Positions 1-7,967 of a stretch of DNA of 64,000 nt are shown piece after piece. Source of the DNA: Streptomyces sp. SID12501 (GTDB lineage: Bacteria; Actinomycetota; Actinomycetes; Streptomycetales; Streptomycetaceae); contig NZ_JAAGLU010000002.1 of assembly GCF_010550245.1 (NCBI RefSeq), positions 248,001-312,000 on the forward strand, read 5' to 3'. Made by a program: the position numbers and the translations under genes. Within the stretch, counting starts at the first letter, position 1. Every line of letters begins with the position of its first letter. The notes under the pieces were generated by a model. It was given only the letters and a program-made list of their open reading frames with translations. It ran no database searches and was not told where the DNA came from.

Positions 1-652
1 TCCCGCAGTTGTGCAGCACGGCGGTCAGGGTCCGCCGGGAAGTACGGAGATGATGGCGGAGCTCACCCGCGATCCGGTCCGCCTGCATGTGCTCCTCAGC
101 ACCCGCGCATGTTCGAAGCCGGGTTCTGCGTGCGTCCAGGGACCAGCGGCGGCCGCATGCGGTGAGGACGAGGTAGACGGCCATGAGGAGGATGAGGTTG
201 TCTCCTCCGTCGGTCATGAAGATCGCCCTGCCGTGGAACGACGCGACGACGACCGCGAACAGTACGGACACCGCTCTGGTCCGCCAGCCGAGGGCGAACA
301 GTGCCGATGCGACGACGGCCAGTGCGTAACAGGACTCGAAGTAGGCCCGGCTGTCGGACAGGGTGAGGATGCTGACCCATCCCGTCTGGTCGAACAGTTG
401 CCTGGCCAACTCCGGCGTCCACGGTGATTCCGGACCCCAGATCTCATGGCGATGCGGGAACTCGCGCAGCAGGAAGGCGAGGTATGCAAGGCCGTATCCG
501 ATACGCAGGACCGCCGCGGCGTACAGGGAGACAGGCCGCTCGGTCAGGGCATCGAGAGTCGCACGAACACGGTCGGGCAGGGGGTGCGCGGGGCCCGCCC
601 CCGCCGGCCGGGCGGTACGCGGGTGCCGTGCGGGTACCAGCTCAGTTTCCAT
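1..652 (-). CDS. HTTM-domain membrane protein (C-terminus beyond window)
   Basis: Multi-pass membrane protein of the HTTM (vitamin K-dependent carboxylase-like/SdpB-like) superfamily; about 217 residues are visible and the reading frame runs off the left edge. It starts METELVPARH and has hydrophobic segments near residues 40-60 (SLYAAAVLRIGYGLAYLAF), 100-120, 125-140 and 150-170 (NLILLMAVYLVLTACG), with the loop RAIFMTDGGDN between the last two. Its ATG overlaps the DUF5819 gene stop by 11 bp, so the two are translationally coupled. In Bacillus the HTTM protein SdpB pairs with SdpA in toxin maturation; a similar job here is inference only. The start is clear; the length is unknown. Confidence 0.75.
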   Translation of the reverse strand, partial: METELVPARHPRTARPAGAGPAHPLPDRVRATLDALTERPVSLYAAAVLRIGYGLAYLAFLLREFPHRHEIWGPESPWTPELARQLFDQTGWVSILTLSDSRAYFESCYALAVVASALFALGWRTRAVSVLFAVVVASFHGRAIFMTDGGDNLILLMAVYLVLTACGRRWSLDARRTRLRTCAGAEEHMQADRIAGELRHHLRTSRRTLTAVLHNCG

Positions 653-1430
653 GGAAGTCCGCCGCCACCTTCCACCAGGGCAGATACCGCGTATCGTCCG
701 CTCTCGGCGCGACTGTGGCTCCGCCCGCGCTGCCCGCCCGGGCGGGCGCGGCGATGGGTACGGTGACCACCCGTACCTGGATGGCCTCGAAGCTCCCGCC
801 ACGGTGGGCGGTGACGCGATCCGACGCGATGTTGGTGAGGTACTGCTGAGTCATCAGCGCTCGCCGCGAGCGCGGCCGGTCGTCGTCGCCGTGGTTGTCG
901 AGGTAGGAACTCCAGGCCCGGCGCAGCATGTTCTGCGCCGTATGACTCGGGAAGACGTTGTGCTTCACCGCGGAACTGTCCACGGCGGTCAGATCGAACC
1001 AGCCGCTCACCTGCACGGTGCCGTCCGGCGTGGTGTGCGCGGTCCTCGCTGAGATCTGCCGGTTGACGGATTCCGGATCCGGGGCGAAGAGTCGCCAGTT
1101 CTGCTCGAACAGCGGGAAGACCCACGCGTTGACCTGTCGGCTGTACTGCTGGGAAAGCGGATTCGGAGGCGCCACGTGCAGAAACACCAGGAGCACATGG
1201 ACCAGGGCCGTCGTCAGACAGAGGAACGCGGCCGCGCTCGTTGCCGCTTGCAGGAGGAACGGCGGAGGCTCCGATTGTTCCGTGGATCTTTCCGCGGCCC
1301 CTTCCGTCGGTTGTCGCGCGGATTCCATTGTGAATTCGTCCTCGGACAGGTTCACGCGTACGTTCGCATCCGTCGGCGTAGTGCCGTCCAACACGGCCCC
1401 ACCCGGCCTTTCGATCCCGGCTTCTCTCAC
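642..1430 (-). CDS. DUF5819 family membrane-anchored protein
   Basis: 262-residue protein with a cytoplasmic N-terminus, one transmembrane helix near residues 60-85 (ATSAAAFLCLTTALVHVLLV), then an extracytoplasmic part carrying the family-typical motif FEQNWRLFAPDPE around residues 108-120. The GTG start at 1430 is preceded by AGGAG with good spacing. It overlaps the downstream HTTM gene. DUF5819 resembles SdpA in size, single helix and the NW-x-F-F-A-P motif, and pairing with HTTM matches the SdpAB arrangement; no obvious SdpC-like toxin gene is adjacent, although the secreted ice-binding-like protein lies immediately upstream. The family call is solid and the function is unknown. Confidence 0.75.
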   Translation of the reverse strand: MREAGIERPGGAVLDGTTPTDANVRVNLSEDEFTMESARQPTEGAAERSTEQSEPPPFLLQAATSAAAFLCLTTALVHVLLVFLHVAPPNPLSQQYSRQVNAWVFPLFEQNWRLFAPDPESVNRQISARTAHTTPDGTVQVSGWFDLTAVDSSAVKHNVFPSHTAQNMLRRAWSSYLDNHGDDDRPRSRRALMTQQYLTNIASDRVTAHRGGSFEAIQVRVVTVPIAAPARAGSAGGATVAPRADDTRYLPWWKVAADFHGN

Positions 1431-1452
1431 TGCTTCTCCTGAGATTTCGGCG

Positions 1453-1491
1453 CGGCGCGCGGCGGAATCGAAATTGATCCACCGCGCGCCG
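1453..1491 (-). terminator. GC-rich hairpin after the ice-binding-like gene
   Basis: Perfect 10-bp inverted repeat, CGGCGCGCGG at 1453-1462 and CCGCGCGCCG at 1482-1491, with a 19-nt loop. It lies 36 bp beyond the stop of the DUF3494 gene and before the GTG of the DUF5819 gene. It probably ends or attenuates the upstream transcript. There is no U tract, as is usual in Streptomyces. Confidence 0.45.
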
Positions 1492-1526
1492 GGCGCCGCC
1501 CGTCCCCTCAGGGACTCATGTACGAC

Positions 1527-2747
1527 TCAGTGACGAACGTCGACGTAGCCGTCGTCGCTGCCGGGCTTGCTGCCGTGCCCGTAGGAACCGCCGTGCTCTG
1601 CGGGCTTCTCTCCGTGGTCGTAACCGCCGTGGTCTTCGGGCTGCCCGCCATGGTCGTGTCCGGGACCGCCGGTCGTGCCGCCGTTGGCGCCGCCTGTGGT
1701 GGCGCCTGTGGTCCCGCTTGTCGTGGTGCCGGCGACAAGGCCGCCGAGCGCTCCGCCCGTGGTGCCGCCCGTCGTCAGGACGCCGCCGAGGAGACCGCCC
1801 AGGGCGCCACCGGTTCCGCCGCCCGTCGGCACGCCGGCGATGGCGCCGACGGTGGTGCTGCCCGTGGTGCCCGGGGGCGTGCCCGTGGTCGTGCCGCCGG
1901 TCGTGGCCCCGGCGATCACACCGCCGCTGACCAGCCCGCCCGTGGTCCCACCGGTCCCGCACGGCCCCAGGAAGATCCTGTTGCTGTCCAGCGTCACGGC
2001 GCCGTCACCGCGTGCGCCGGCGTCGGCCAGCAGGCGGCCGTTGATGGTCGCTCCCGTGGTGGCGGTGATCGACGTGTCGGCCAGGACGGTGCCCACGAAC
2101 GAGGTGTTGGTACCGAGCGTGGCCGAGCTGCCGACCTGCCAGTACACGTTGCACGGCGAGGCGCCGTTGACGAGGCTCACCGAGCTGTTCTCGGCTGCCG
2201 TCGTCAGCGTCGAACCGATCTGGAACACCCAGACGGCACTGGGGTCGCCCTGGGCGTCCAGGGTGAGTGTGCCGGTGATCTGCGCGCGGCTGTTCGCCCG
2301 GTAGAGGCCGGCCGTCAGCGTCTGGCCCCCGAACTCGTGGGGATCGTCGTTGTACACCGCGTTCGTCAGCGTCTGTCCGGCGGCCTGGTTGTAGGCCGTG
2401 GTCAGGTCGACCTTGGCCTGACCCGCTGCGGCGTCGGCGGAGTGCAGAGTCCCGGGCGGGGTCACGTCGCCGGGCCCTCCGTCGGACGCGAAGAACCCGG
2501 TGATGGCCGTCCCGGGGCTCACGCCGACGTTGAGACCTTCGACCACCGTGGGGCCGGTGTTGGTGACGGTCGCGCCGGCGAGCACTCCGTAACCGGCCGC
2601 CGTGCCCAGCGGCACGGGGCTGGCGATGGCGTGCGCGCGTGTAGGCGTCAGGGCGAGGATGACAGAAGCGACCGCCACGGCCGTCACCGCCGCGATCCAC
2701 ACCGAAATTGTGCGCCGTGCGGGCGCGTCATGGATATCCAGCGTCAT
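1527..2747 (-). CDS. Secreted DUF3494 ice-binding-like protein
   Basis: 406-residue exported protein. It has a signal peptide (basic ARRT, hydrophobic core ISVWIAAVTAVAVASVILAL, cleavage near TRAHA), then a DUF3494 ice-binding/adhesive beta-solenoid domain at about residues 45-245. Recognisable segments are VLAGATVTNTGPTVVEGLNVG, GTLTLDAQGDPSAVWVFQIGS and NRIFLGPCG. A long Gly/Thr/Ala low-complexity tail (about 250-360) ends in His-Gly-rich repeats (DHGG, EHGG). The ATG at 2747 is chosen because AAAGGAG lies 12 nt upstream; longer readings lack an export signal. In actinomycetes such proteins may act as surface adhesins rather than antifreeze. The leader holds paired alternative hairpins. Confidence 0.82.
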   Translation of the reverse strand: MTLDIHDAPARRTISVWIAAVTAVAVASVILALTPTRAHAIASPVPLGTAAGYGVLAGATVTNTGPTVVEGLNVGVSPGTAITGFFASDGGPGDVTPPGTLHSADAAAGQAKVDLTTAYNQAAGQTLTNAVYNDDPHEFGGQTLTAGLYRANSRAQITGTLTLDAQGDPSAVWVFQIGSTLTTAAENSSVSLVNGASPCNVYWQVGSSATLGTNTSFVGTVLADTSITATTGATINGRLLADAGARGDGAVTLDSNRIFLGPCGTGGTTGGLVSGGVIAGATTGGTTTGTPPGTTGSTTVGAIAGVPTGGGTGGALGGLLGGVLTTGGTTGGALGGLVAGTTTSGTTGATTGGANGGTTGGPGHDHGGQPEDHGGYDHGEKPAEHGGSYGHGSKPGSDDGYVDVRH

Positions 2748-2780
2748 CGAGGGGCCAACTCCTTTTAGGGGAATGATCTT

Positions 2781-2817
2781 GGCGATTCTCGGCCGCGCAG
2801 AATCGCCTGATTCTGCG
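2781..2817 (-). promoter_or_regulatory. Two mutually exclusive leader hairpins upstream of the DUF3494 gene
   Basis: Segment 2799-2807 (AGAATCGCC) can pair perfectly with 2781-2789 (GGCGATTCT), and the overlapping segment 2796-2804 (CGCAGAATC) can pair perfectly with 2809-2817 (GATTCTGCG, loop GCCT). Both are 9-bp stems, share AGAATC and cannot form together. They sit 34-70 nt upstream of the ATG on the transcript strand. The surrounding 2748-3084 interval is relatively AT-rich and holds no other gene, so it is the promoter/leader region. A switch-like leader is an inference from the pairing alone. Confidence 0.4.
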
Positions 2818-3084
2818 GCTGGAATATTACGCAGGAAAGTGATCCGATTGCCGTTTCTCCTCGCGATGTAGCTGGAATGGAAGAATTCTCTGTGATATCT
2901 GTACAAGTGATTAATGGGCTGAATGGCGCTGTTGTTCATTCGACTTGGAGGGCGACGCGGTGAGAAGGAACGGTGCGCGTGCGGTGCCCGCTGGGCGCCC
3001 GTGGCCCTTACGTGCCCATTCTTGGCGTGTTCCGCATGCCGGGACACGTGGTAGGGGCCTCATCAATATGCAGGCCCCAGGCCG

Positions 3085-3281
3085 ATGGCCAAGTTCCAGT
3101 TCCAGTACGACAACCCCATCTGGTCGGAACCGGCGACTCGTACAGCTCCGTGGTGGTGTACGCGGACAACGGGTACGGCGGTAACTCCTTCTGTCTGGAC
3201 AAGGGCTGGGGCGACACCTGGGACGGCGTCGCGAACGACCAGGGCGAGGCCAACCGCTGGGTGAACGGCCCCTGCGACTGA
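3085..3281 (+). pseudogene. Frameshifted small protein (crystallin/I36-inhibitor-like)
   Basis: The ATG at 3085 begins a plausible protein (MAKFQFQYDNPIWSE), but this frame turns into arginine/threonine-rich nonsense. The adjacent frame encodes a convincing C-terminus from about 3130 (SYSSVVVYADNGYGGNSF, then a Cys, DTWDGVANDQGEANRW and a final Cys) up to the TGA at 3281. Together they look like one protein of about 65 residues, small, Gly/Asn/Tyr-rich and with Cys, as in beta-gamma crystallin-like or peptidase-inhibitor I36 proteins. A one-base indel near 3122-3132 would join them. A terminator follows directly. It could be a sequencing error instead. Confidence 0.45.
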
Positions 3282-3301
3282 CCCGCCCTCTCCGCTGCCC
3301 C

Positions 3302-3348
3302 GTCGCCGCCGCTCCCACCGGTCCGCCGCCGGGGGGAGCGGCGGCGAC
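3302..3348. terminator. Strong hairpin terminator after the small frameshifted gene
   Basis: Perfect 15-bp inverted repeat, GTCGCCGCCGCTCCC at 3302-3316 and its complement at 3334-3348, with a 17-nt loop. It starts 20 bp after the stop at 3281 and is followed by degenerate TTGCGTTG direct repeats (3349-3387). Confidence 0.6.
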
Positions 3349-3421
3349 CTGCGTTGCGTCGCCTTGCGTTGAGTTGACCTGCGTTGTGGGTGATGACTCC
3401 ACCGGCCGATTCGCCGCCCGG

Positions 3422-3450
3422 CCAATCCGCCGCCCGACCTGATCCGGATT
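3422..3450 (+). promoter_or_regulatory. SigK-type promoter of the FAD/DUF1365/CFA/DUF1295 operon
   Basis: CCAATCC at 3422-3428, a 16-bp spacer, and CGGATT at 3445-3450 (followed by ACG). The same -35 and spacer occur before sigK (with the identical CGGATTACG), before the Mo oxidoreductase and, divergently, before the ECF/Asp23 operon (-10 CGGAAA). The predicted start of transcription near 3457 gives a leader of about 32 nt containing GGGAGGAG. Assignment to SigK is inference from the four-way match and the gene content. Confidence 0.6.
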
Positions 3451-3488
3451 ACGCGGAGATCCCTGATCGCAGGGCGGGAGGAGACGTG

Positions 3489-4820
3489 ATGGAACGGACG
3501 CCGACGGATGGCCCGCGCGGCCCGGAGCGGACGGCACGGGAGGGGCGGCGCACGGCCGTGGTGGGGGGCGGGGTGGCGGGACTGACCGCCGCGTACGTCC
3601 TGGGCGGCGCCGGTCACGTCACCCTGTACGAGGCCGACGACCGGCTCGGCGGACACGCGCACACCCACGAGCTGACGTCGCCGCACGACGGGCGGGTGCA
3701 CCGCGTCGACTCCGGGTTCATCGTGCACAACCGGCGTACCTACCCGCATCTGCTGCGGCTGTTCGACGAGCTCGGCGTCGCCACGCAGGAGTCGGAGATG
3801 AGCATGTCGGTGCGGTGCGAGGGCTGCGGCCTGGAGTACGCGGGCGCCCGCGGGCCGGCCGGAGTGTTCGCCCAGCCCCGCAACCTTCTGCGCGGCCCCT
3901 ATCTGCGGCTGCTGGCCGAGGTGCCCGCCTTCCACCGCGCGGCCCGGCGACTGCTGGACCGAGGAGGAGACCAGGGCGACCAGGGCCAACAGGTGCTCAC
4001 ACTGGGGGAGTTCCTCGACCGGGAGGGCTACTCCGCCTACTTCCGCAGCCACTTCATGACGCCGGTGGTGTCGGCCGTCTGGTCCTGCGACGCCGCCACC
4101 GCCCAACGCTACCCGGCCGCCTATCTGTTCCGCTTCCTGGAGCACCACGGACTGCTGTCGGTGAGCGGCTCTCCGGTGTGGCGCACGGTCAGCGGTGGCT
4201 CGGGCACGTACGTGGACCTGATGGCCAAGCGGATCGGCGACGTCCGCACCGGCACCCCCGTACGGGCCGTACGGCGCCACGCGGACGGCGCCGAAGTGAC
4301 GGCCGACGACGGCACCACCGAGTCGTACGACGCCGTGGTGATCGCGGTCCACCCGGACCAGGCGCTGCGGCTGCTTGCCGACGCGAGCGAGCGGGAGCGG
4401 GAGGTGCTGGGCGCGTTCCGCTACTCCCGCAACACCACCCTCCTGCACACCGACACCCGGCTGCTGCCGCGCGCGCCCGGCGCCCGCGCCGCCTGGAACT
4501 ACCTGATGCCCTCGTGCGCGGCCGACGGCGGCCAGGTACGGGTCAGTTACGACATGAACCGGCTCCAACGCCTCGACGCCACCGAGACGTTCGTGGTCAC
4601 CCTGGGCGGCGAGGACCGCGTCGACCCCGGCCGGGTGCTGGCCCGCATGGTCTACGAACACCCCGTCTACACCCCCGAGTCGGTGGCCGCGCAGCAGCGC
4701 CTGCCCGAACTGGCCAGTGACGTCTGCGTGTTCGCGGGCGCCTATCACGGCTGGGGGTTCCACGAGGACGGCTGCCGTTCGGGCGTCGAGGCCGCCGCGG
4801 CGCTGGGGGTGCGCTGGTGA
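3489..4820 (+). CDS. FAD-dependent oxidoreductase (amine-oxidase-like; Rv0449c homologue)
   Basis: 443-residue flavoprotein of the NAD(P)-binding amine oxidase/desaturase type. The dinucleotide-binding motif VVGGGVAGLTAAYVLGGAG is at about residues 20-38, followed by YEADDRLGGHAHTHEL (about 44-59) and a C-terminal FAD-contacting segment FAGAYHGWGFHEDG (about 413-426). The ATG at 3489 is chosen for its GGGAGGAG site; longer readings lack one. It is the first gene of a four-gene operon joined by 4-bp overlaps. The same order precedes sigK in M. tuberculosis (Rv0449c-Rv0448c-ufaA1-Rv0446c). It probably acts on lipids of the envelope together with the cyclopropane synthase; the substrate is unknown. 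Confidence 0.9.
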   Translation: MERTPTDGPRGPERTAREGRRTAVVGGGVAGLTAAYVLGGAGHVTLYEADDRLGGHAHTHELTSPHDGRVHRVDSGFIVHNRRTYPHLLRLFDELGVATQESEMSMSVRCEGCGLEYAGARGPAGVFAQPRNLLRGPYLRLLAEVPAFHRAARRLLDRGGDQGDQGQQVLTLGEFLDREGYSAYFRSHFMTPVVSAVWSCDAATAQRYPAAYLFRFLEHHGLLSVSGSPVWRTVSGGSGTYVDLMAKRIGDVRTGTPVRAVRRHADGAEVTADDGTTESYDAVVIAVHPDQALRLLADASEREREVLGAFRYSRNTTLLHTDTRLLPRAPGARAAWNYLMPSCAADGGQVRVSYDMNRLQRLDATETFVVTLGGEDRVDPGRVLARMVYEHPVYTPESVAAQQRLPELASDVCVFAGAYHGWGFHEDGCRSGVEAAAALGVRW

Positions 4821-5548
4821 ACGCCATACCCTCCCTCTACGCGTGCACGATCAGCCATGTCCGGACCACACCCCGCCGCTACGTGCTGCGCCACCGCACG
4901 TACATGTGGCTGGTCGACCCCGACCACCCACCCCAACTCCCCGTCCCGCTACGCCCGTTGGCCCGTTTCGACCCGCGCGACCACTTCACCGGCGACCGCC
5001 CGTCGATCCGGGCCGGCCTCGACGAGTTCCTCGCCGGTCACGGCGTACACCTGGACGGCGGCCGGGTGGTGATGCTCACCCACGCGCGGGTGCTCGGGTA
5101 CGTGTTCAACCCGCTCACCCTGTACTGGTGTCACGGCCCCGACGGGGAACCGCGCTGCGTGGTCGCGGAGGTGCACAACACCTACGGCGGACGCCACTCC
5201 TACCTGCTGCGCCCGGACGCGTCCGGGACGGCGCGCGCCGAGAAGAAGTTCTACGTCTCGCCGTTCTTCCCCGTCGACGGCGCCTACCGCATGCGGGTGC
5301 CGCAGCCGGGACCGCGCCTCGACCTCACCGTGCACCTGGACCGCGAGGGCGGCCGGGCCTTCACCGCGACCGTGCGCGGCACCCGGCGCGCGGTGAGCAC
5401 GGCGTCCCTGCTGCGGCTGGCGCTGCGCCACCCCTGGTCCACCCTCACCGTGTCGGCCGCGATCCGGGCCCACGGCATCCGCCTCTACCTGCGGGGACTG
5501 CCCGTCCAGCCCCGCCCAGGCCACCGCACCCCGGAGAAAGCGACATGA
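4817..5548 (+). CDS. DUF1365 domain protein (Rv0448c homologue)
   Basis: 243-residue DUF1365 protein: it begins SLYACTISHVRTTPRRY, and has the family signature YVFNPLTLYWCH (about 95-106), AEVHNTYGGRHSYLL and the KKFYVSPFFPVDGAYRMRV segment. It starts with GTG overlapping the upstream TGA (GTGA) and ends overlapping the next ATG (ATGA), so expression is coupled. The biochemical role is unknown; it always travels with the FAD oxidoreductase and cyclopropane synthase, which points to modification of fatty acyl chains. Confidence 0.9.
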   Translation: MNAIPSLYACTISHVRTTPRRYVLRHRTYMWLVDPDHPPQLPVPLRPLARFDPRDHFTGDRPSIRAGLDEFLAGHGVHLDGGRVVMLTHARVLGYVFNPLTLYWCHGPDGEPRCVVAEVHNTYGGRHSYLLRPDASGTARAEKKFYVSPFFPVDGAYRMRVPQPGPRLDLTVHLDREGGRAFTATVRGTRRAVSTASLLRLALRHPWSTLTVSAAIRAHGIRLYLRGLPVQPRPGHRTPEKAT

Positions 5549-6972
5549 GGACAGCAGAGCCCAACACCCCTGACGGCCACACCGCCCCCGACGAACAGGC
5601 CGTCGGCCGTGGGCAGGGCGCCCCGGCGGATTCCCCCTGCGGCCACGAAGCCCTGGCCGGTCCCGCCCGTGACCTCGTCGTGCCCACCGGTCCCGCCCGT
5701 GGGGTCGGCGCCACCCCAGCCGATCCCACTCCTGACCGCGCCACCCCCGTCGACCCGGCCCTCTGGCCCGACATCGTCGCCGTACCGGCCGCCTCCCGGG
5801 CCCGTACCGCCGTGACTGCCGCCCTCGTTCGGCGGGCCCTCGACCGGCTGCCCCTGCGGGCCAGGTTCGTGGGTGCCGCGGATGCGGGGCTCGGCGGGCC
5901 GCTGATCGAGGTGCGCGACCCGGCCGCCTTCCACGCCCGGATCGGGACCCACGGGCTGGTCGGGTTCGGGGAGTCCTACATGGCCGGCGAGTGGGACGCC
6001 CCCGACCTGGTGGCCGTCCTCACCGTCCTCGCCGGCCACGCCGCCGAGCTGATTCCGGGCCCGCTGCAACGGCTGCGCGGCCTGTGGGCGCCGCGTCACC
6101 CGCACGACGAGCGCAACACACCCGACGGCTCCCGCGCCAACATCAGCCGCCACTACGACCTGTCCAACGACCTGTTCGCCCTCTTCCTCGACGACACCCT
6201 CACCTACTCCTCCGCCGTGTTCCGCGGCTTCCCCGCGAGCTGGGACCGGCTCGCCGCCGCCCAGCACCGCAAGATCGACCGGCTGCTCGACCTGGCCGAC
6301 GTCGGCGAGGGCACCCGGCTGCTGGAGATCGGCACCGGCTGGGGCGAACTCGCCCTGCGGGCCGCCGCCCGAGGTGCCCGCGTCACCTCGCTCACCCTCT
6401 CCCGGGAACAGCGGGCCCTGGCGATGGAAAGGGTGCGCGCGGCCGGACTCACCGACCACGTCTCCGTCGAGCTGTGCGACTACCGCGAGGCGCGCGGCGA
6501 GTACGACGCCGTCGTCAGCGTGGAGATGGTCGAGGCGGTCGGCGCGGAGTTCTGGCCGGTGTACTTCCGCGCCCTGGACGAGCGGCTGGCCCCGGGCGGC
6601 CGGGTGGCGCTGCAGGCCATCACCATGCCGCACGAGCGGATGCTCGCGAGCCGCGACACCTTCACCTGGATCCACAAGTACGTCTTTCCCGGCGGCCGGA
6701 TCCCGTCCACCCGGGCGATCGAGGAGACCGCCCGCGACCACACCGGGCTGCGCCTCGCCTGCCGGGACGATTTCGGCGCCCACTACGCCGAGACGCTGCG
6801 GCTGTGGCGCGAACGGTTCACCGAGCGCGCCGACGACGTCGCGGAACTCGGCTTCGACGACGTCTTCCACCGCCTCTGGACCTTCTACCTGGCCTACTCC
6901 GAGGCCGGCTTCCGGGCCGGCTACCTCGACGTGCAGCAGTACCTGTTCACCAAGGAGAACCCCGGCCGATGA
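5545..6972 (+). CDS. Cyclopropane-fatty-acyl-phospholipid synthase family methyltransferase (UfaA1-like)
   Basis: 475-residue SAM-dependent enzyme that would transfer a methyl or methylene group to a double bond of membrane lipid acyl chains. A variable Pro/Ala-rich N-terminus (1-75) precedes the core: GFGESYMAGEWDAPDL near 130, NISRHYDLSNDLFALFLDD near 195-213, the SAM motif LLEIGTGWGELAL near 258-270, and EMVEAVGAEFWPVYF near 327-341. The ATG overlaps the DUF1365 stop. The alternative long frame upstream is shadow coding. Being promoter-linked to SigK suggests membrane remodelling under envelope or redox stress. Confidence 0.92.
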   Translation: MRTAEPNTPDGHTAPDEQAVGRGQGAPADSPCGHEALAGPARDLVVPTGPARGVGATPADPTPDRATPVDPALWPDIVAVPAASRARTAVTAALVRRALDRLPLRARFVGAADAGLGGPLIEVRDPAAFHARIGTHGLVGFGESYMAGEWDAPDLVAVLTVLAGHAAELIPGPLQRLRGLWAPRHPHDERNTPDGSRANISRHYDLSNDLFALFLDDTLTYSSAVFRGFPASWDRLAAAQHRKIDRLLDLADVGEGTRLLEIGTGWGELALRAAARGARVTSLTLSREQRALAMERVRAAGLTDHVSVELCDYREARGEYDAVVSVEMVEAVGAEFWPVYFRALDERLAPGGRVALQAITMPHERMLASRDTFTWIHKYVFPGGRIPSTRAIEETARDHTGLRLACRDDFGAHYAETLRLWRERFTERADDVAELGFDDVFHRLWTFYLAYSEAGFRAGYLDVQQYLFTKENPGR

Positions 6973-7811
6973 ACGCCACCGTGAACACCACCGTGAGCGG
7001 CTTCCCGTGGCACGCGTTCGCGCTCAACCTGGCCTGGGCCGCCGCCGCTGCCCTCACGGTCATGCTGGTCACCTTCGGCGTCGCGGTGCGCATAGGCGTG
7101 CACCGGATCGTGGACGTCGCCTGGGGGACCGGCTTCGCGGCGGTGGCCGTCACGACCTTCGCGGCCTCCGCAGGTGAGGGCGACCTCGTACGACGGCTGC
7201 TGGTGACCGTACTGACAGCGGTCTGGGGGCTGCGGCTCGCGGTGCACATCGCCCGCCGGGGCCGGGGCCACGGTGAGGACCCGCGCTACGAGAAGATGCT
7301 GGCCAAGGCGCCCGGCAGCCGGAACGCGTACGCGCTGCGCATGGTCTATCTCCTCCAGGGCGGCCTTGTCTGGCTGGTGTCCCTGCCCGTGCAGGCCGCG
7401 CAGTACGTGTCCGGCCCGCCGTCGGCCCTCGCCTGGGCCGGCACCGCGCTGTGGGCGGTCGGGATCGGCTTCGAGGCGGCCGGGGACGCCCAGCTGGCCC
7501 GCTTCCGGGCCGATCCCGCCAACCGGGGAAAGATCATGGACCGCGGGCTGTGGGCGTGGACCCGGCACCCCAACTACTTCGGGGACTTCTGCGTGTGGTG
7601 GGGCCTGTTCCTGATCGTCTGCGACTCCTGGGCGGCGGCCGTCGTGTCCGTCGTGTCCCCGGTGGTGATGAGCCTGCTGCTGACCCGGGGAAGCGGAAAA
7701 CGGCTGCTGGAGCGGCATATGGCCAATCGGCCCGGGTACGCCGAGTACACGGCCCGTACGAGCGGCTTCTTCCCGCGCCCGCCGCGACGGAGCGGCCCGG
7801 GGATGCCGTGA
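6969..7811 (+). CDS. DUF1295 membrane protein (Rv0446c homologue; steroid-reductase-like fold)
   Basis: 280-residue integral membrane protein with about six helices. The C-terminal DUF1295 signature is RGLWAWTRHPNYFGDFCVWWG (abbreviated: RHPNYFGD at about 200-207) and ERHMANRPGYAEYTARTSGF near the end, as in 3-oxo-5-alpha-steroid 4-dehydrogenase-like lipid enzymes. Its ATG overlaps the cyclopropane synthase stop by 4 bp; it is the last gene of the operon. It probably reduces or modifies the same lipid product. Confidence 0.88.
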   Translation: MNATVNTTVSGFPWHAFALNLAWAAAAALTVMLVTFGVAVRIGVHRIVDVAWGTGFAAVAVTTFAASAGEGDLVRRLLVTVLTAVWGLRLAVHIARRGRGHGEDPRYEKMLAKAPGSRNAYALRMVYLLQGGLVWLVSLPVQAAQYVSGPPSALAWAGTALWAVGIGFEAAGDAQLARFRADPANRGKIMDRGLWAWTRHPNYFGDFCVWWGLFLIVCDSWAAAVVSVVSPVVMSLLLTRGSGKRLLERHMANRPGYAEYTARTSGFFPRPPRRSGPGMP

Positions 7812-7819
7812 CGGACCGG

Positions 7820-7894
7820 TCGGATCAGATCGGATCGGATCGGATCGGATCAGATCGGATCAGATCGGATCAGGTCGGGTCGGGTCGGGTCGGG
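7820..7894 (+). repeat. Pentanucleotide tandem repeat (TCGGA/TCAGA/TCGGG)15
   Basis: Fifteen consecutive 5-bp units: TCGGA with interspersed TCAGA, ending in TCAGG and four TCGGG units. It lies between the DUF1295 stop and the hydrolase start. The many GATC sites and unit variation suggest replication slippage. Confidence 0.9.
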
Positions 7895-7967
7895 AGAGGA
7901 TCGCCTCCGTGGCCCGCGCGACGCGGGACGCGGAGGCCGGAACAGCCGGAGCAGGGGGTGTGCCGTC

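Noticed and set aside
3063..4763. 566-codon minus-strand open frame opposite the FAD oxidoreductase
   Set aside because: It mirrors codon bias of the plus-strand gene, lacks a ribosome site and any family motif; the opposite strand has a complete recognised enzyme.
7820..7894. Possible CRISPR-like or regulatory array
   Set aside because: Units are contiguous 5-mers without spacers, so it is a simple tandem repeat.
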